Source: Burkholderia dolosa (GTDB lineage Bacteria > Pseudomonadota > Gammaproteobacteria > Burkholderiales > Burkholderiaceae). From it: a DNA stretch of 64,000 bases. The number at the start of each line of letters is the position of its first letter. Position 1 is the stretch's first letter. Of this stretch, positions 47,988-57,331 are shown piece by piece. The stretch spans positions 26,099-90,098 of the forward strand of contig NZ_CABVPR010000018.1 in assembly GCF_902499135.1 (NCBI RefSeq). The letters are read 5' to 3'. The notes under the pieces were generated by a model, which was given only the letters and a program-made list of their open reading frames with translations, searched no databases and had not been told where the DNA came from. Both the position numbers and the translations under genes were made by a program.

Positions 47988-48899
47988 TCACGCGAGCGTT
48001 TCGGCGATTTCCGGCAGCCGCCAGTCGATCGGTTCGCGGCCGGCTTCGACAAGATAGTCGTTCGCGAGCGCGAAGTGGCGGCAGCCGAGAAAGCCGCGGT
48101 GCGCGGACAGCGGCGACGGATGCGGCGCCTCGAGCACGCAATGCTCGCTCGCGTCGAACAGTGCGCGCTTCGCCTGCGCGTGCGCACCCCACAGCATGAA
48201 CACGAGCCCGCGATGGCGGCCGGCGAGTTCGCGGATCAGCGTGTCCGTGCATTGCTCCCAGCCGCGCTTCGCGTGGCTCGCGGCCGCGCCGCGCTCGACC
48301 GTCAGCACGGTGTTGAGCAGCAGCACGCCCTGCCGCGCCCACGTATCGAGGCAGCCGTGGCGCGGCGTGTCGTGACCGAAGTTCGCGGCGATTTCCTTGA
48401 AGATGTTGCGCAGCGACGGCGGCGGGCGGACGGCCGGCGGCACCGAGAACGCGAGGCCGTGCGCCTGCGGCGTGCCGCGATCGTCGCCGTGGTACGGATC
48501 CTGGCCGAGAATCACGACCTTCACGTCGTCCGGGCTTGTCAGGCGCAGCGCGCGGAACACGTCGGCCGGATAGACGGTCTTGCCGGCGGCACGCTCGTCG
48601 TCGACGAAGCGGCACAGCGGCGCATACGCGTCGCTGTCGATGAACGGTTTCAGCACGTCGCGCCATGCGGCCGGCAACGCGTCGAATTGCGCGGCGAGGT
48701 GCGGGATGTCGGCGGCGCCGGCGTCGCGCGGCGAGACCGGTGCGGCGGTCGGTGCGGTAGTTTTCGCGCCGGGCTTGCGTGCAGCGGCGGGCGAGGCGGC
48801 AGCGGCGGACGCCGAAGCGTCGACCGGTGCCGGTTGAGGCACGGGATCGTCGAACAGCGACGCCTGTTGCGGCGTGCGGGAAGTCTTGCGGGTTGCCAT
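47988..48899 (-). CDS. ung: Uracil-DNA glycosylase, family 1
   Basis: 303 residues. GQDPYHGDDRGTPQAHGLAFSV contains the water-activating loop with Asp134 and His137. The DNA-intercalation loop is HPSPLSAHRGF near residue 262, and the uracil-recognition Asn sits in VLLLNTVLTVE. It removes uracil from DNA by base excision. The first 65 residues are a low-complexity Ala/Pro-rich extension not needed for the fold; an internal start is possible but none has a better ribosome site. Last gene of the minus-strand trp run, 12 bases after the CYTH gene. Confidence 0.95.
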   Translation of the reverse strand: MATRKTSRTPQQASLFDDPVPQPAPVDASASAAAASPAAARKPGAKTTAPTAAPVSPRDAGAADIPHLAAQFDALPAAWRDVLKPFIDSDAYAPLCRFVDDERAAGKTVYPADVFRALRLTSPDDVKVVILGQDPYHGDDRGTPQAHGLAFSVPPAVRPPPSLRNIFKEIAANFGHDTPRHGCLDTWARQGVLLLNTVLTVERGAAASHAKRGWEQCTDTLIRELAGRHRGLVFMLWGAHAQAKRALFDASEHCVLEAPHPSPLSAHRGFLGCRHFALANDYLVEAGREPIDWRLPEIAETLA

Positions 48900-48911
48900 G
48901 CGTGATGCGGG

Positions 48912-49538
48912 TTATGGCGCGCGCAGCCGGTAGCCGCGCTGCGCCTTGCTGATGTTTTCCGGAGCGAGGCCCGGCAGCGCCTGCTGCAGTTCGGCGGCGA
49001 GCGTCGCGAGCGCCGCTTCCGGGCCGTCGAGCAGTTCGAGCTCGATTTCGCTGATCGGTTCGCGACGCGTGTCGCTTTGCGTCTGCACGACGATTTCGCC
49101 GACGTCGATCGCGGCTTCGACGGTCGCGCCGCCGATCGCGACGCGCCACAGCGTACGCGAAAAATCGGTGCGGAACAGCGCGTGCAACATGCTCGCGGCG
49201 GCGCGCAGCGCGGCCGCGGCTTCCGGCACGTCGCACGCGGCGACGAGCGCGTCGATTTCGAGTGCATCGCCGGCGACCGGCAGTTCCCATTCGTGGCGGC
49301 GATGCAGGCCGTCCTCGGCGCTGCCGACCGTCTTGAACGTCTGAAGCCAGCCCTGCGGCGCGCGGCGCACGCGCACCGCGCTCTTCGAGCGCGCGAGCGC
49401 GAGATCGGGCGTGTCGTAATAGACGTTCGCGAGCGCGATCGTCCGGCCGCGCTCGCCGGTCAGCGTCTCGAAGAAGCGCCGCGCGGCGTCGGTGCGACCG
49501 GCCGGCAGCGCGAGCTTGATTTCCTTTTCGATCGCCAT
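48912..49538 (-). CDS. CYTH-domain protein, probable inorganic triphosphatase
   Basis: 208 residues from the ATG at 49538. It opens with [11 protein letters not shown], the ExExK signature of the CYTH fold, followed by alternating acidic/basic beta-strands (VYYDTPDLALARSKSAVRVR, GWLQTFKTVG, EWELPV, ISEIELELLDG) that line the triphosphate tunnel. No CHAD domain is attached, so it is a stand-alone CYTH enzyme, most likely a triphosphatase. Its ATG shares one base with the trpC stop (TGATG), so it is translationally coupled to the trp operon. Confidence 0.9.
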   Translation of the reverse strand: MAIEKEIKLALPAGRTDAARRFFETLTGERGRTIALANVYYDTPDLALARSKSAVRVRRAPQGWLQTFKTVGSAEDGLHRRHEWELPVAGDALEIDALVAACDVPEAAAALRAAASMLHALFRTDFSRTLWRVAIGGATVEAAIDVGEIVVQTQSDTRREPISEIELELLDGPEAALATLAAELQQALPGLAPENISKAQRGYRLRAP

Positions 49539-50323
49539 CAGAAGAACATCCGTGCGAGTTCCTCGCCCGGCTGGTCGGCACGCATGAACGCTTCGCCGAC
49601 GAGGAACGTGTTGACGTTCGCCGCGCGCATCGTATCGACGTCGGCGCGCGACAGGATGCCCGACTCGGTCACGACGATCCGGTCCGGCGGAATCATGTCG
49701 AGCATGTCGAGCGTCGTCTGGATCGACGTTTCGAACGTGCGGAGGTTCCGGTTGTTGATGCCGAGAAGCGGCGTCCTGAGCGTCAGCGCCTGCTCCATTT
49801 CGTTGCGGTCGTGCACTTCGACGAGCACCGCGAGGCCGAGCGAGTGCGCATACGCTTCGAGCTCCTGCATCAGCGGCGTGTCGAGCGCGGCGGCGATCAG
49901 CAGGATCGCGTCCGCGCCCATCGCGCGCGCTTCGAGGATCTGATATGCGTCGACGATGAAGTCCTTGCGCAGCACGGGCAGCGTGCAGGCCGCGCGCGCT
50001 TCCTGCAGAGAGCGGACGCTGCCCTGGAAGAACTGCTCGTCGGTCAGCACCGACAGGCACGCAGCGCCGTGCGCCGCATACGAGCGCGCGATGTCGGCCG
50101 GCACGAAGTGCTCGCGCAGCACGCCCTTCGACGGGCTCGCCTTCTTCACTTCGGCGATCACGGCCGCGTGGCCGGCCGCATGCTTTGCGCGCAGCGCGCC
50201 GACGAAGTCGCGTGCGTCGCGCGCGGACGCTTCCAGCTTCAGCGCCTCGAGCGGCGCGCTGCGCATGGCCGCCGCGACTTCTTCGCGCTTGACGGCGATG
50301 ATTCGGTCGAGAATGTCGCTCAT
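49538..50323 (-). CDS. trpC: Indole-3-glycerol phosphate synthase
   Basis: 261 residues, a stand-alone TrpC (not fused to TrpF). A (beta/alpha)8 barrel with [14 protein letters not shown] (catalytic Lys), [48 protein letters not shown] and [11 protein letters not shown], each an expected barrel strand motif. It converts CdRP to indole-glycerol phosphate. Follows trpD by 29 bases; its stop overlaps the CYTH gene. Confidence 0.97.
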   Translation of the reverse strand: MSDILDRIIAVKREEVAAAMRSAPLEALKLEASARDARDFVGALRAKHAAGHAAVIAEVKKASPSKGVLREHFVPADIARSYAAHGAACLSVLTDEQFFQGSVRSLQEARAACTLPVLRKDFIVDAYQILEARAMGADAILLIAAALDTPLMQELEAYAHSLGLAVLVEVHDRNEMEQALTLRTPLLGINNRNLRTFETSIQTTLDMLDMIPPDRIVVTESGILSRADVDTMRAANVNTFLVGEAFMRADQPGEELARMFF

Positions 50324-50352
50324 GTGGGTTCCTGCTTGATTCGTAAAGGGAG

Positions 50353-51384
50353 TCAGCGCTTGAACTGCTGCGTGAAGCGCACGAGTTCGTCGACTTTCGC
50401 GCGCGCCTTGCCGCTCGCGATCGCTTCGCGCGCAAGCTGGATGCCGTCCGCGATCGATTCGGCGAGGTTCGCCGCATAGAGCGCGGTACCCGCGTTCAGC
50501 GTGACGATTTCGCGTGCGACGCCCGGCCGATTGTCGAGCGCGCCGAGCAGCATCGCGCGCGATTCGTCGGCATTTTCGACCTTCAGCGTACGGTTCGACA
50601 CCATCTGCAGCCCAAAGTCCTCCGGATGGATTTCGTATTCGTGCACCTGGCCGTCGCGCAGCTCGCCGACCAGCGTCGCGGCGCCGAGCGACACCTCGTC
50701 CATTCCGTCCTTGCCGTACACGACGAGCACGTGCTGCGCGCCGAGACGCTGCATCACGCGCACCTGGATGCCGACGAGGTCCGGATGGAACACGCCCATC
50801 AGCTGGTTCGGCGCGCCGGCCGGATTCGTGAGCGGCCCGAGGATGTTGAAGATCGTTCGCACGCCGAGCTCGCGGCGCACGGCCGCGATGTTCTTCATGG
50901 CCGGATGATGGTTCGGCGCGAACATGAAGCCCATGCCGGTTTCGGCGATCGACGCCGCGACCTGTTCGGGCTGCAGGTCGATGTTCACGCCGAGCGCCTC
51001 GAGCACGTCGGCGCTGCCGGACTTGCTCGACACGCCGCGGTTGCCGTGCTTCGCGACCTTCGCGCCGGCCGCGGCCGTCACGAACATCGACGCGGTCGAG
51101 ATGTTGAACGTGTGCGAGCCGTCGCCGCCGGTGCCGACGATGTCGACGAAGTTCGAATTGTCCTGCACGTCGACGTGGTTCGCGAATTCGCGCATGACCG
51201 TCGCGGCCGCGGCGATCTCGCCGATCGTCTCCTTCTTCACGCGCAGACCGGTGATGATCGCGGCCGCCATCACCGGCGACATGTCGCCGCGCATGATGAG
51301 CCGCATCAGATGCAGCATCTCGTCGTGGAAGATCTCGCGGTGCTCGATCGTGCGCTGCAGCGCTTCCTGCGGGGTGATCGTCAT
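50353..51384 (-). CDS. trpD: Anthranilate phosphoribosyltransferase
   Basis: 343 residues. [18 protein letters not shown] binds [25 protein letters not shown] binds anthranilate and phosphate, and [16 protein letters not shown] is the family's third block. A helical N-terminal domain precedes. It catalyses the second step of tryptophan synthesis. Separate from TrpG, unlike the enterobacterial fusion. Starts 12 bases after trpG. Confidence 0.97.
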   Translation of the reverse strand: MTITPQEALQRTIEHREIFHDEMLHLMRLIMRGDMSPVMAAAIITGLRVKKETIGEIAAAATVMREFANHVDVQDNSNFVDIVGTGGDGSHTFNISTASMFVTAAAGAKVAKHGNRGVSSKSGSADVLEALGVNIDLQPEQVAASIAETGMGFMFAPNHHPAMKNIAAVRRELGVRTIFNILGPLTNPAGAPNQLMGVFHPDLVGIQVRVMQRLGAQHVLVVYGKDGMDEVSLGAATLVGELRDGQVHEYEIHPEDFGLQMVSNRTLKVENADESRAMLLGALDNRPGVAREIVTLNAGTALYAANLAESIADGIQLAREAIASGKARAKVDELVRFTQQFKR

Positions 51385-51396
51385 CGTCGGCTCCGG

Positions 51397-51984
<588 letters not shown>

Positions 51985-51997
51985 GGTCAGTCTCCGG

Positions 51998-53491
51998 TCA
52001 GAAGTCGCTATCGAGGCCGTCTTGCACCTGTTCGGCCGCGCGCAGCACCGCGCGCGCCTTGTTCTCGGTTTCCTGCCATTCGGATTCGGGCACCGAGTCC
52101 GCGACGACGCCGGCCGCCGCTTGCACGTACAAGTTGCCGTTGTGAATCAGGCCGGTGCGGATCGCGATCGCGAGATCCATCTCGCCCGAGAACGACAGGT
52201 AGCCGACCGCGCCGCCGTACAGCCCGCGCTTGACCGGCTCGAGCTCGTCGATCAGCTCCATCGCGCGCACCTTCGGCGCGCCGGACAGCGTGCCGGCCGG
52301 GAACGTCGCGCGCAGCACGTCGTAGTTCGTCATGCCGGGCTTCAGCTTGCCTTCGACCGAGCTGACGATGTGCTGAACGTGCGAATACTTCTCGATGACC
52401 ATCTTGTCCGTCACCTGCACCGAGCCGATTTCGGCGATGCGGCCGACGTCGTTGCGCGCGAGGTCGATCAGCATCACGTGCTCGGCGATTTCCTTCGGGT
52501 CGTTCAGCAGTTCGGTCGCGAGTTCGGCGTCGCGCTCGGGCGTGTTGCCGCGCGGACGCGTGCCGGCGAGCGGCCGGATCGTGACGATCTGATCGTCGCC
52601 GCGCTTTTCCTGGCGCACGAGAATCTCCGGCGACGCACCGACCACGTGGAATTCGCCGAAGTTGTAGTAGTACATGTACGGCGACGGATTCAGCGAACGC
52701 AGCGCGCGATACAGCGACAGCGGGTTGTCGCGGTACGGCTTCGTCAGCCGCTGGCCGACCTGGATCTGCATTAGCTCGCCGGCCGCGATGTATTCCTTCG
52801 CCTGACGGACGGCGGCCAGATAGTCTTCTTTCTTGAACTCTCGGAACGTGTCGGTACGCACGCTCGCGGACGTGACCGGCGGCTGCACGGTCGCGCGCAG
52901 CCGCTGCTTCAATTCGCGCAGCCGCTGCTTCGCCTTCGTGTACGCCTCGGGCTGCGCCGGATCCGCATAGATGATCAGGTAGAGCTTGCCGGCGAGATTG
53001 TCGATCACCGCGACTTCCTCGGTCAGCAGCAGCTGGATGTCGGGCAGGCCGAGGTCGTCACGCGGCGCGGTGTGCGCGAGCTTCTTCTCGATGTAGCGCA
53101 CCGCGTCGTAGCCGAAATAGCCGGCGAGGCCGCCGCAAAAGCGCGGCAGGCCCGGGCGCTGCGCGACCTTGAAGCGCGCCTGGAACGACGCGATGAATTC
53201 GAACGGATCGCCGTCGTGCGTCTCGACCACCTGAGCGTCGCGCACCACTTCCGACACGCCGTTGCGCGTGCGCACGAGCGTACGGGCGGGCAGGCCGATG
53301 AACGAATAGCGGCCGAAGCGTTCGCCGCCGACCACCGATTCGAGCAGGAACGAATTTGCGCCCGCACGTTCGGGCTGTGCGAGCTTCAGGTAGAGGGACA
53401 GCGGCGTTTCGAGATCGGCAAGGGCTTCCGCGATCAGCGGGATGCGGTTGTAGCCTTCGTTCGCGAGCGATTGGAATTCGAGTTCGGTCAT
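51998..53491 (-). CDS. trpE: Anthranilate synthase component I
   Basis: 497 residues. The N-terminal domain carries the tryptophan-feedback segment LLES ([19 protein letters not shown]). The chorismate-binding domain has [45 protein letters not shown] and [24 protein letters not shown], all chorismate-enzyme blocks. Feedback inhibition by tryptophan is thus likely in addition to attenuation. First structural gene of trpEGDC, with a leader peptide and terminator 220-340 bases upstream. AGGA/CGGAA precedes the ATG. Confidence 0.98.
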   Translation of the reverse strand: MTELEFQSLANEGYNRIPLIAEALADLETPLSLYLKLAQPERAGANSFLLESVVGGERFGRYSFIGLPARTLVRTRNGVSEVVRDAQVVETHDGDPFEFIASFQARFKVAQRPGLPRFCGGLAGYFGYDAVRYIEKKLAHTAPRDDLGLPDIQLLLTEEVAVIDNLAGKLYLIIYADPAQPEAYTKAKQRLRELKQRLRATVQPPVTSASVRTDTFREFKKEDYLAAVRQAKEYIAAGELMQIQVGQRLTKPYRDNPLSLYRALRSLNPSPYMYYYNFGEFHVVGASPEILVRQEKRGDDQIVTIRPLAGTRPRGNTPERDAELATELLNDPKEIAEHVMLIDLARNDVGRIAEIGSVQVTDKMVIEKYSHVQHIVSSVEGKLKPGMTNYDVLRATFPAGTLSGAPKVRAMELIDELEPVKRGLYGGAVGYLSFSGEMDLAIAIRTGLIHNGNLYVQAAAGVVADSVPESEWQETENKARAVLRAAEQVQDGLDSDF

Positions 53492-53713
53492 GTTCCGGTC
53501 CTGTTCGGGACGAGCGGCGGCGTGCGCCGGGGATTGCTTGACGCTGCGCGGCTGCCGTCGGCGAAAGGGCGGTCGATCGTGGAGTGCCTGTTGCCGGTCG
53601 GCGCGATCCGCGGCGTGATAGTCGCGAGCCTGCGGCCGATCCTGAACGCAGGCGTTCGGACGCGATGGAACTCGGGGCGGTGCGACGATCGGCGCGCGGA
53701 TGCGCAGCGAGAT

Positions 53714-53743
53714 AAAAAACGGCGCTGAAGACGGGCTTCAGCG
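53714..53743 (-). terminator. trp attenuator (intrinsic terminator in the trpE leader)
   Basis: In the transcript: CGCTGAAG, 5-base loop CCCGT, CTTCAGCG, then CCG and six U. It lies 17 bases after the leader-peptide stop and 223 bases before trpE, so it would end transcription early. The 3' arm can pair instead with GCGCTGA spanning the leader stop codon, giving a competing structure. Confidence 0.8.
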
Positions 53744-53759
53744 TACCTCATCGAAGAGG

Positions 53760-53834
53760 TCAGCGCGACCAGCGACGCCAGGGCCAGGCTCCCCGGTCGA
53801 TGCTGCTCAGACTCCGTTTTTTATTCAGAAACAT
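53760..53834 (-). CDS. trpL: trp operon leader peptide (TrpL)
   Basis: 24 codons, MFLNKKRSLSSIDRG... ending in a segment with Trp at positions 17, 19 and 22. Three Trp in six residues is far above chance, and the ORF ends 17 bases before a perfect terminator hairpin upstream of trpE. This is the layout for ribosome-mediated attenuation: when charged tRNA-Trp is scarce, a ribosome stalled on the Trp codons would change the RNA fold and allow readthrough. The weak point is the absence of an obvious ribosome site before the ATG. It starts 17 bases after the gph stop. Confidence 0.78.
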   Translation of the reverse strand: MFLNKKRSLSSIDRGAWPWRRWSR

Positions 53835-53851
53835 GCGGATGGAAGAAATAA

Positions 53852-54613
53852 TCAGACGGTTGGCCGGCCGGCATTGTGCGCAGAGATTGCGTGAGCCGCG
53901 ACCAGCAACGAATCGACTATACCATCCGAATTTATCGTTTGTATAGCTTTGCCGTGGTTGTAGCCGTACGGCACCGTCAGCGTCGCCATTCCGGCCGCGC
54001 GGCCCGCGAGCGCGTCGTTTTCCGAGTCGCCGATCGCAACCGCCGTGTCGGGCGCGACGCCGAGCGCGTCGCATGCCGCGAGCATCGGCAGCGGATCGGG
54101 CTTCTTGCGCGCGACGCTGTCGCCGCCGAGCACGATCCCGAAACGGTCGCGCAGCCCGTATTGCTCGAGCAGCTCGATCGCGAAGCGATGCGGCTTGTTC
54201 GTCACGCACGCGAGCCGGATGCCCGAGGCGCGCAGCACGTCGAGCCCGGCGGCGACGTCCGGATAGAGGCGCGTATGGCGGCCGTTGATCTTCGCGTATT
54301 TGGCCTGGTAGATCGCGAGCGCGTCGTCGAAGCGCGCGTGCGCTTCGTCGGCCGTGAAGCGCGACTTCAGCACGCTGTCGATCAAGTGCTCCGAGCCCTT
54401 GCCGACGTAGCCGATCACTTCGTCGCGCGACGTGGGCCGCGCGCCGAGCTGCGCGAGCATCCCGTTCAGGCCGGCCGTGAAATCGTCGGCCGTGTCGACC
54501 ATCGTGCCGTCGAGATCGATCAGCGCCGCGTCGATGCGCGGCGCCGCGAAGCGGATCGGGTGGCCGGCTGCGGCGGCGGCCGGTGCGTGCCCGGCAAACG
54601 GCGATCGGACCAC
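53852..54613 (-). CDS. gph: Phosphoglycolate phosphatase, HAD family
   Basis: 253 residues from a GTG at 54613, chosen because GGAG lies 8 bases upstream and the start follows the rpe stop by 4 bases; an ATG at 54649 would overlap rpe by 32 bases. Motif I is LIDLDGTMVDT, motif II CVTNKP, the motif III Lys sits in KKPDPLPML, and motif IV AIGDSENDALAGRAAG. A helical cap lies between I and II. It hydrolyses 2-phosphoglycolate from DNA repair or oxygenation reactions. The start could also be a nearby alternative codon. Its 3' end probably contains the trp promoter. Confidence 0.93.
   Translation of the reverse strand: MVRSPFAGHAPAAAAAGHPIRFAAPRIDAALIDLDGTMVDTADDFTAGLNGMLAQLGARPTSRDEVIGYVGKGSEHLIDSVLKSRFTADEAHARFDDALAIYQAKYAKINGRHTRLYPDVAAGLDVLRASGIRLACVTNKPHRFAIELLEQYGLRDRFGIVLGGDSVARKKPDPLPMLAACDALGVAPDTAVAIGDSENDALAGRAAGMATLTVPYGYNHGKAIQTINSDGIVDSLLVAAHAISAHNAGRPTV
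53916..53924 (-). promoter_or_regulatory. Candidate extended -10 promoter of the trp operon inside gph
   Basis: TGGTATAGT on the minus strand (TG-n plus TATAGT), about 75 bases before the leader-peptide start. It lies in the 3' end of gph where three rare ATA codons and an AAT occur within about eleven codons, unlike the rest of the gene. The -35 position (ATACAA) is poor, as tolerated by extended -10 promoters. Confidence 0.45.
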
Positions 54614-54617
54614 CGCG

Positions 54618-55304
54618 TCAGCTCCGCTCGACGGTCGCGAGCGCCGCACGCATGTCGTCGATCACCTTCCGGTAGTCGGGCTTGCCGAAGATCGCCGAAC
54701 CGGCGACGAAGGTGTCGGCTCCCGCGGCCGCGATTTCCGCGATGTTGTCCGCCTTCACGCCGCCATCGACTTCGAGCAGGATCTCGCGGCCCGTGCGTTC
54801 GATGTACGCATCGATGCGCGCGCGCGCTTCGCGCAGCTTGTTCAGCGTTTCCGGAATGAACGACTGGCCGCCGAAACCCGGGTTCACCGACATCAGCAGC
54901 ACGAAGTCGAGGCGGTCCATCACATGATCGAGATAGTTCAGCGGGGTGGCCGGATTGAACACGAGGCCGGCCTTGCAGCCGTGATCGCGGATCAGCGACA
55001 GCGTTCGATCGATGTGATCGGAGCCTTCCGGATGGAAGCTGATCAGGTTCGCGCCCGCCTTCGCGAAATCCGGCACGATGCGGTCGACCGGGCGCACCAT
55101 CAGATGCACGTCGATCGGCACCTGCACGTGCGGGCGGATCGCCTCGCACACGAGCGGGCCGATCGTCAGGTTCGGTACGTAATGGTTGTCCATCACGTCG
55201 AAGTGGATCCAGTCGGCGCCGGCGGCGACCACGTTGCGGACTTCTTCGCCGAGCCGCGCGAAATCGGCCGACAGGATGCTGGGAGCGATACGGAATTGAG
55301 TCAT
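54618..55304 (-). CDS. rpe: Ribulose-phosphate 3-epimerase
   Basis: 228 residues, full length. A TIM barrel with [61 protein letters not shown] and [11 protein letters not shown], holding the conserved His/Asp metal and acid-base residues. It interconverts ribulose-5-phosphate and xylulose-5-phosphate. First gene of the minus-strand run rpe-gph-trp; divergent from apaG. Confidence 0.97.
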   Translation of the reverse strand: MTQFRIAPSILSADFARLGEEVRNVVAAGADWIHFDVMDNHYVPNLTIGPLVCEAIRPHVQVPIDVHLMVRPVDRIVPDFAKAGANLISFHPEGSDHIDRTLSLIRDHGCKAGLVFNPATPLNYLDHVMDRLDFVLLMSVNPGFGGQSFIPETLNKLREARARIDAYIERTGREILLEVDGGVKADNIAEIAAAGADTFVAGSAIFGKPDYRKVIDDMRAALATVERS

Positions 55305-55492
55305 GGCAGGAGAGCGGGGACGTTGCGGCGCAAAACCGTCATTCTACCGTCCGCGAACCCGCACGCGGCGGCGCGCCGGGCGGTTGCAGCACGATTGCGC
55401 ATCAAGCAGAATGCCGAACCAATGCGGCGCGCCCGAGCCTGCGGCCCGGCCGTTCGACGTGGCGCGGGCGGTCACCTTCTGCGGGAAACACC

Positions 55493-55867
55493 ATGAGTCA
55501 GTATCAGTTCACCGTTTCGGTGAAAACCAGCTATTTGCCGGAACAATCCGACCCCGATTGCCGTCAATACGCATTCGCGTACACGCTGACGATCCGTAAC
55601 ACCGGTCAAGTGGCCGCGCAGTTGATCGCGCGGCACTGGATCATCACCGACAGCGAGAGTCACGTGCAGGAGGTGAAGGGGCTCGGCGTCGTCGGGCATC
55701 AGCCGCTGCTGCAGCCCGGCGAACAGTTCGAGTACACGAGCTGGGCCGTGATCGCGACGCCGGTCGGCACGATGCGCGGCGCCTATTTCTGCGTGGCGGA
55801 GGACGGCGAACGTTTCGAGGCACCGGTCGACGAGTTCGCGCTGCACATGCCGCGCACGCTGCATTGA
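55493..55867 (+). CDS. apaG: ApaG (CO2+/Mg2+ efflux-linked protein)
   Basis: 124 residues. The whole protein is the ApaG fold: a fibronectin-like beta-sandwich with YAFAYTLTIRNTG, ARHWIITDS, VVGHQPLLQPGEQFEYTS and MRGAYFCVAEDGERFEAPV. The Gly-rich GVVGHQP loop is conserved. Function not firmly known; loss in Salmonella affects Co/Mg phenotypes. GGAAA lies just before the ATG. Confidence 0.96.
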   Translation: MSQYQFTVSVKTSYLPEQSDPDCRQYAFAYTLTIRNTGQVAAQLIARHWIITDSESHVQEVKGLGVVGHQPLLQPGEQFEYTSWAVIATPVGTMRGAYFCVAEDGERFEAPVDEFALHMPRTLH

Positions 55868-55881
55868 GCGTGCGCCGGCGA

Positions 55882-56025
55882 TCAGCGCGGCGGGCGGTTG
55901 TTGTCGCGGGCGTGCTTCTTTCTGCCCGACGACGTCCACACGACGATGAAGACCAGCAGGGCAAGCGCTACGAAAGCTTCGAGCGCGAAGATGAGCATCG
56001 GATATTGGTCGAGAAAATCTGACAT
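55882..56025 (-). CDS. Small single-helix membrane protein (47 aa)
   Basis: MSDFLDQYPMLIFALEAFV opens a 47-residue protein with one strong transmembrane helix (about 8-31, N-terminus outside or periplasmic by the positive-inside rule) and a basic tail (SGRKKHARDNNRPPR). It is convergent with apaG and divergent from mltA, 28 bases from its likely start. The composition looks like a real small membrane protein, but there is only a weak ribosome site (GGAA) and its promoter would have to lie inside mltA. Confidence 0.55.
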   Translation of the reverse strand: MSDFLDQYPMLIFALEAFVALALLVFIVVWTSSGRKKHARDNNRPPR

Positions 56026-56053
56026 GGCGGTTTCCATCAAGAACGAACATTGT

Positions 56054-57178
56054 ATGTGGTTTGGACCCCGGCTGGCCGGCTGGGCCGCCGCGGCCGCGGC
56101 CGCGGCGCTGCTCGCCGCATGCGGCGGCGCACCCACGCGGACGTCTGCGCTGAAGCCGCCGACCGGCGCGGCGATCGTGCCGGGGCAGGTCGCCGCGAAG
56201 CGACTCACGCCGGTCGCATGGCAGCAGGTGCCGGGCTGGCAGGACGATTCGCTGATCGGCGCGACGGCGGCGCTGCGGCAGAACTGTTTGCGGCTCGCGC
56301 GCCAGCCGGCGTGGCAGCGTGCGTGCGCGGCGGCCGAGCGGCTCGACGAGCTCGACGTCGCGAGCGCGCGCACTTTCTTCGAAACGTATTTCACGCCGTT
56401 TCAGCTGGCGAACACCGACGGCACGCTCGACGGGCTCGTGACCGGTTACTACGAGCCGCTGCTGCACGGCTCGCGTGTGCGCCGCGGCCCGTATCAATAC
56501 GCGCTGTACCGCTGGCCGGCCGGCTATCGTGCGGGTGCCGCGCTCCCGCCGCGTGCGCAGCTCGAGCGCGCCGGCATCCTGAACGGCAACGAGCTCGTGT
56601 GGGTCGACGATCCGATCGAGGCGTTTTTCCTGCAGGTCCAGGGCTCCGGGCGCGTGCTGCTCGACGACGGGTCCGTGATGCGCGTCGGCTTCGGCGGCAC
56701 GAACAACCAGCCGTACCGGTCGATCGGCAAGTGGCTGATCGATCGCGGCGAACTGACGCCCGCGCAGGCGACGATGCAAGGCATCAAGGCGTGGGCGAAG
56801 GCCAATCCGACCCGCGTCGATGCGCTGCTCGACACGAATCCGCGTTTCGTGTTTTTCCGCGAGATGCCGACCAAGGAAGAGGCGCCGCACGGCGGCGCCG
56901 ACGGTCCGATCGGCGCACTGGGCGTGCCGCTGACGCCCGAGCGGTCCATCGCGGTCGATCCGTCGTCGATTCCGCTTGGCACGCCCGTGTTCCTGCAGAC
57001 GACGCGCCCGCTCACGAATACGCCGATGAACCGGCTCGTGTTCGCGCAGGATACGGGCAGCGCGATCAAGGGCGGTGTACGTGCCGACTATTTCTGGGGG
57101 CTCGGCGACGATGCGGGCGATCAGGCCGGCCGGATGAAGCAGGTCGGTCGGATGTGGCTGTTGTTTCCGAATTCGTGA
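56054..57178 (+). CDS. mltA: MltA, membrane-bound lytic transglycosylase A
   Basis: 374 residues from the ATG at 56054. MWFGPRLAGWAAAAAAAALLAAC is a lipoprotein signal with the lipidated Cys at 23. The MltA barrel domain (about 115-270: VTGYYEPLLHGSR, VDDPIEAFFLQVQGSGRV) is followed by a C-terminal 3D domain with DTGSAIKGGVRADYFWGLGDDAG, in which the catalytic Asp lies. It cleaves murein from the outer membrane inner face. In-frame starts further upstream give non-family sequence. A terminator follows. Confidence 0.95.
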   Translation: MWFGPRLAGWAAAAAAAALLAACGGAPTRTSALKPPTGAAIVPGQVAAKRLTPVAWQQVPGWQDDSLIGATAALRQNCLRLARQPAWQRACAAAERLDELDVASARTFFETYFTPFQLANTDGTLDGLVTGYYEPLLHGSRVRRGPYQYALYRWPAGYRAGAALPPRAQLERAGILNGNELVWVDDPIEAFFLQVQGSGRVLLDDGSVMRVGFGGTNNQPYRSIGKWLIDRGELTPAQATMQGIKAWAKANPTRVDALLDTNPRFVFFREMPTKEEAPHGGADGPIGALGVPLTPERSIAVDPSSIPLGTPVFLQTTRPLTNTPMNRLVFAQDTGSAIKGGVRADYFWGLGDDAGDQAGRMKQVGRMWLLFPNS

Positions 57179-57225
57179 TGCGCGGTGGTGCCGACGCGAG
57201 CAGGTGATCGGCGCGTCGAAACGAG

Positions 57226-57260
57226 ACGGCCCGATCGGTTTCGCGATCGGGCCGTTTTCT
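57226..57260. terminator. Terminator between mltA and paaK
   Basis: Perfect 12-bp stem ACGGCCCGATCG / CGATCGGGCCGT with a 6-base loop, followed by TTTCTTTTT in the mltA direction. The paa operon side has only the short left-arm A-stretch. Confidence 0.88.
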
Positions 57261-57331
57261 TTTTGCGGCGGGTCGGCGCGGCGGCGCGGGCGTCGAGCGG
57301 ATATCGAGCGGACGCCGTGCCGAGGCCGACG

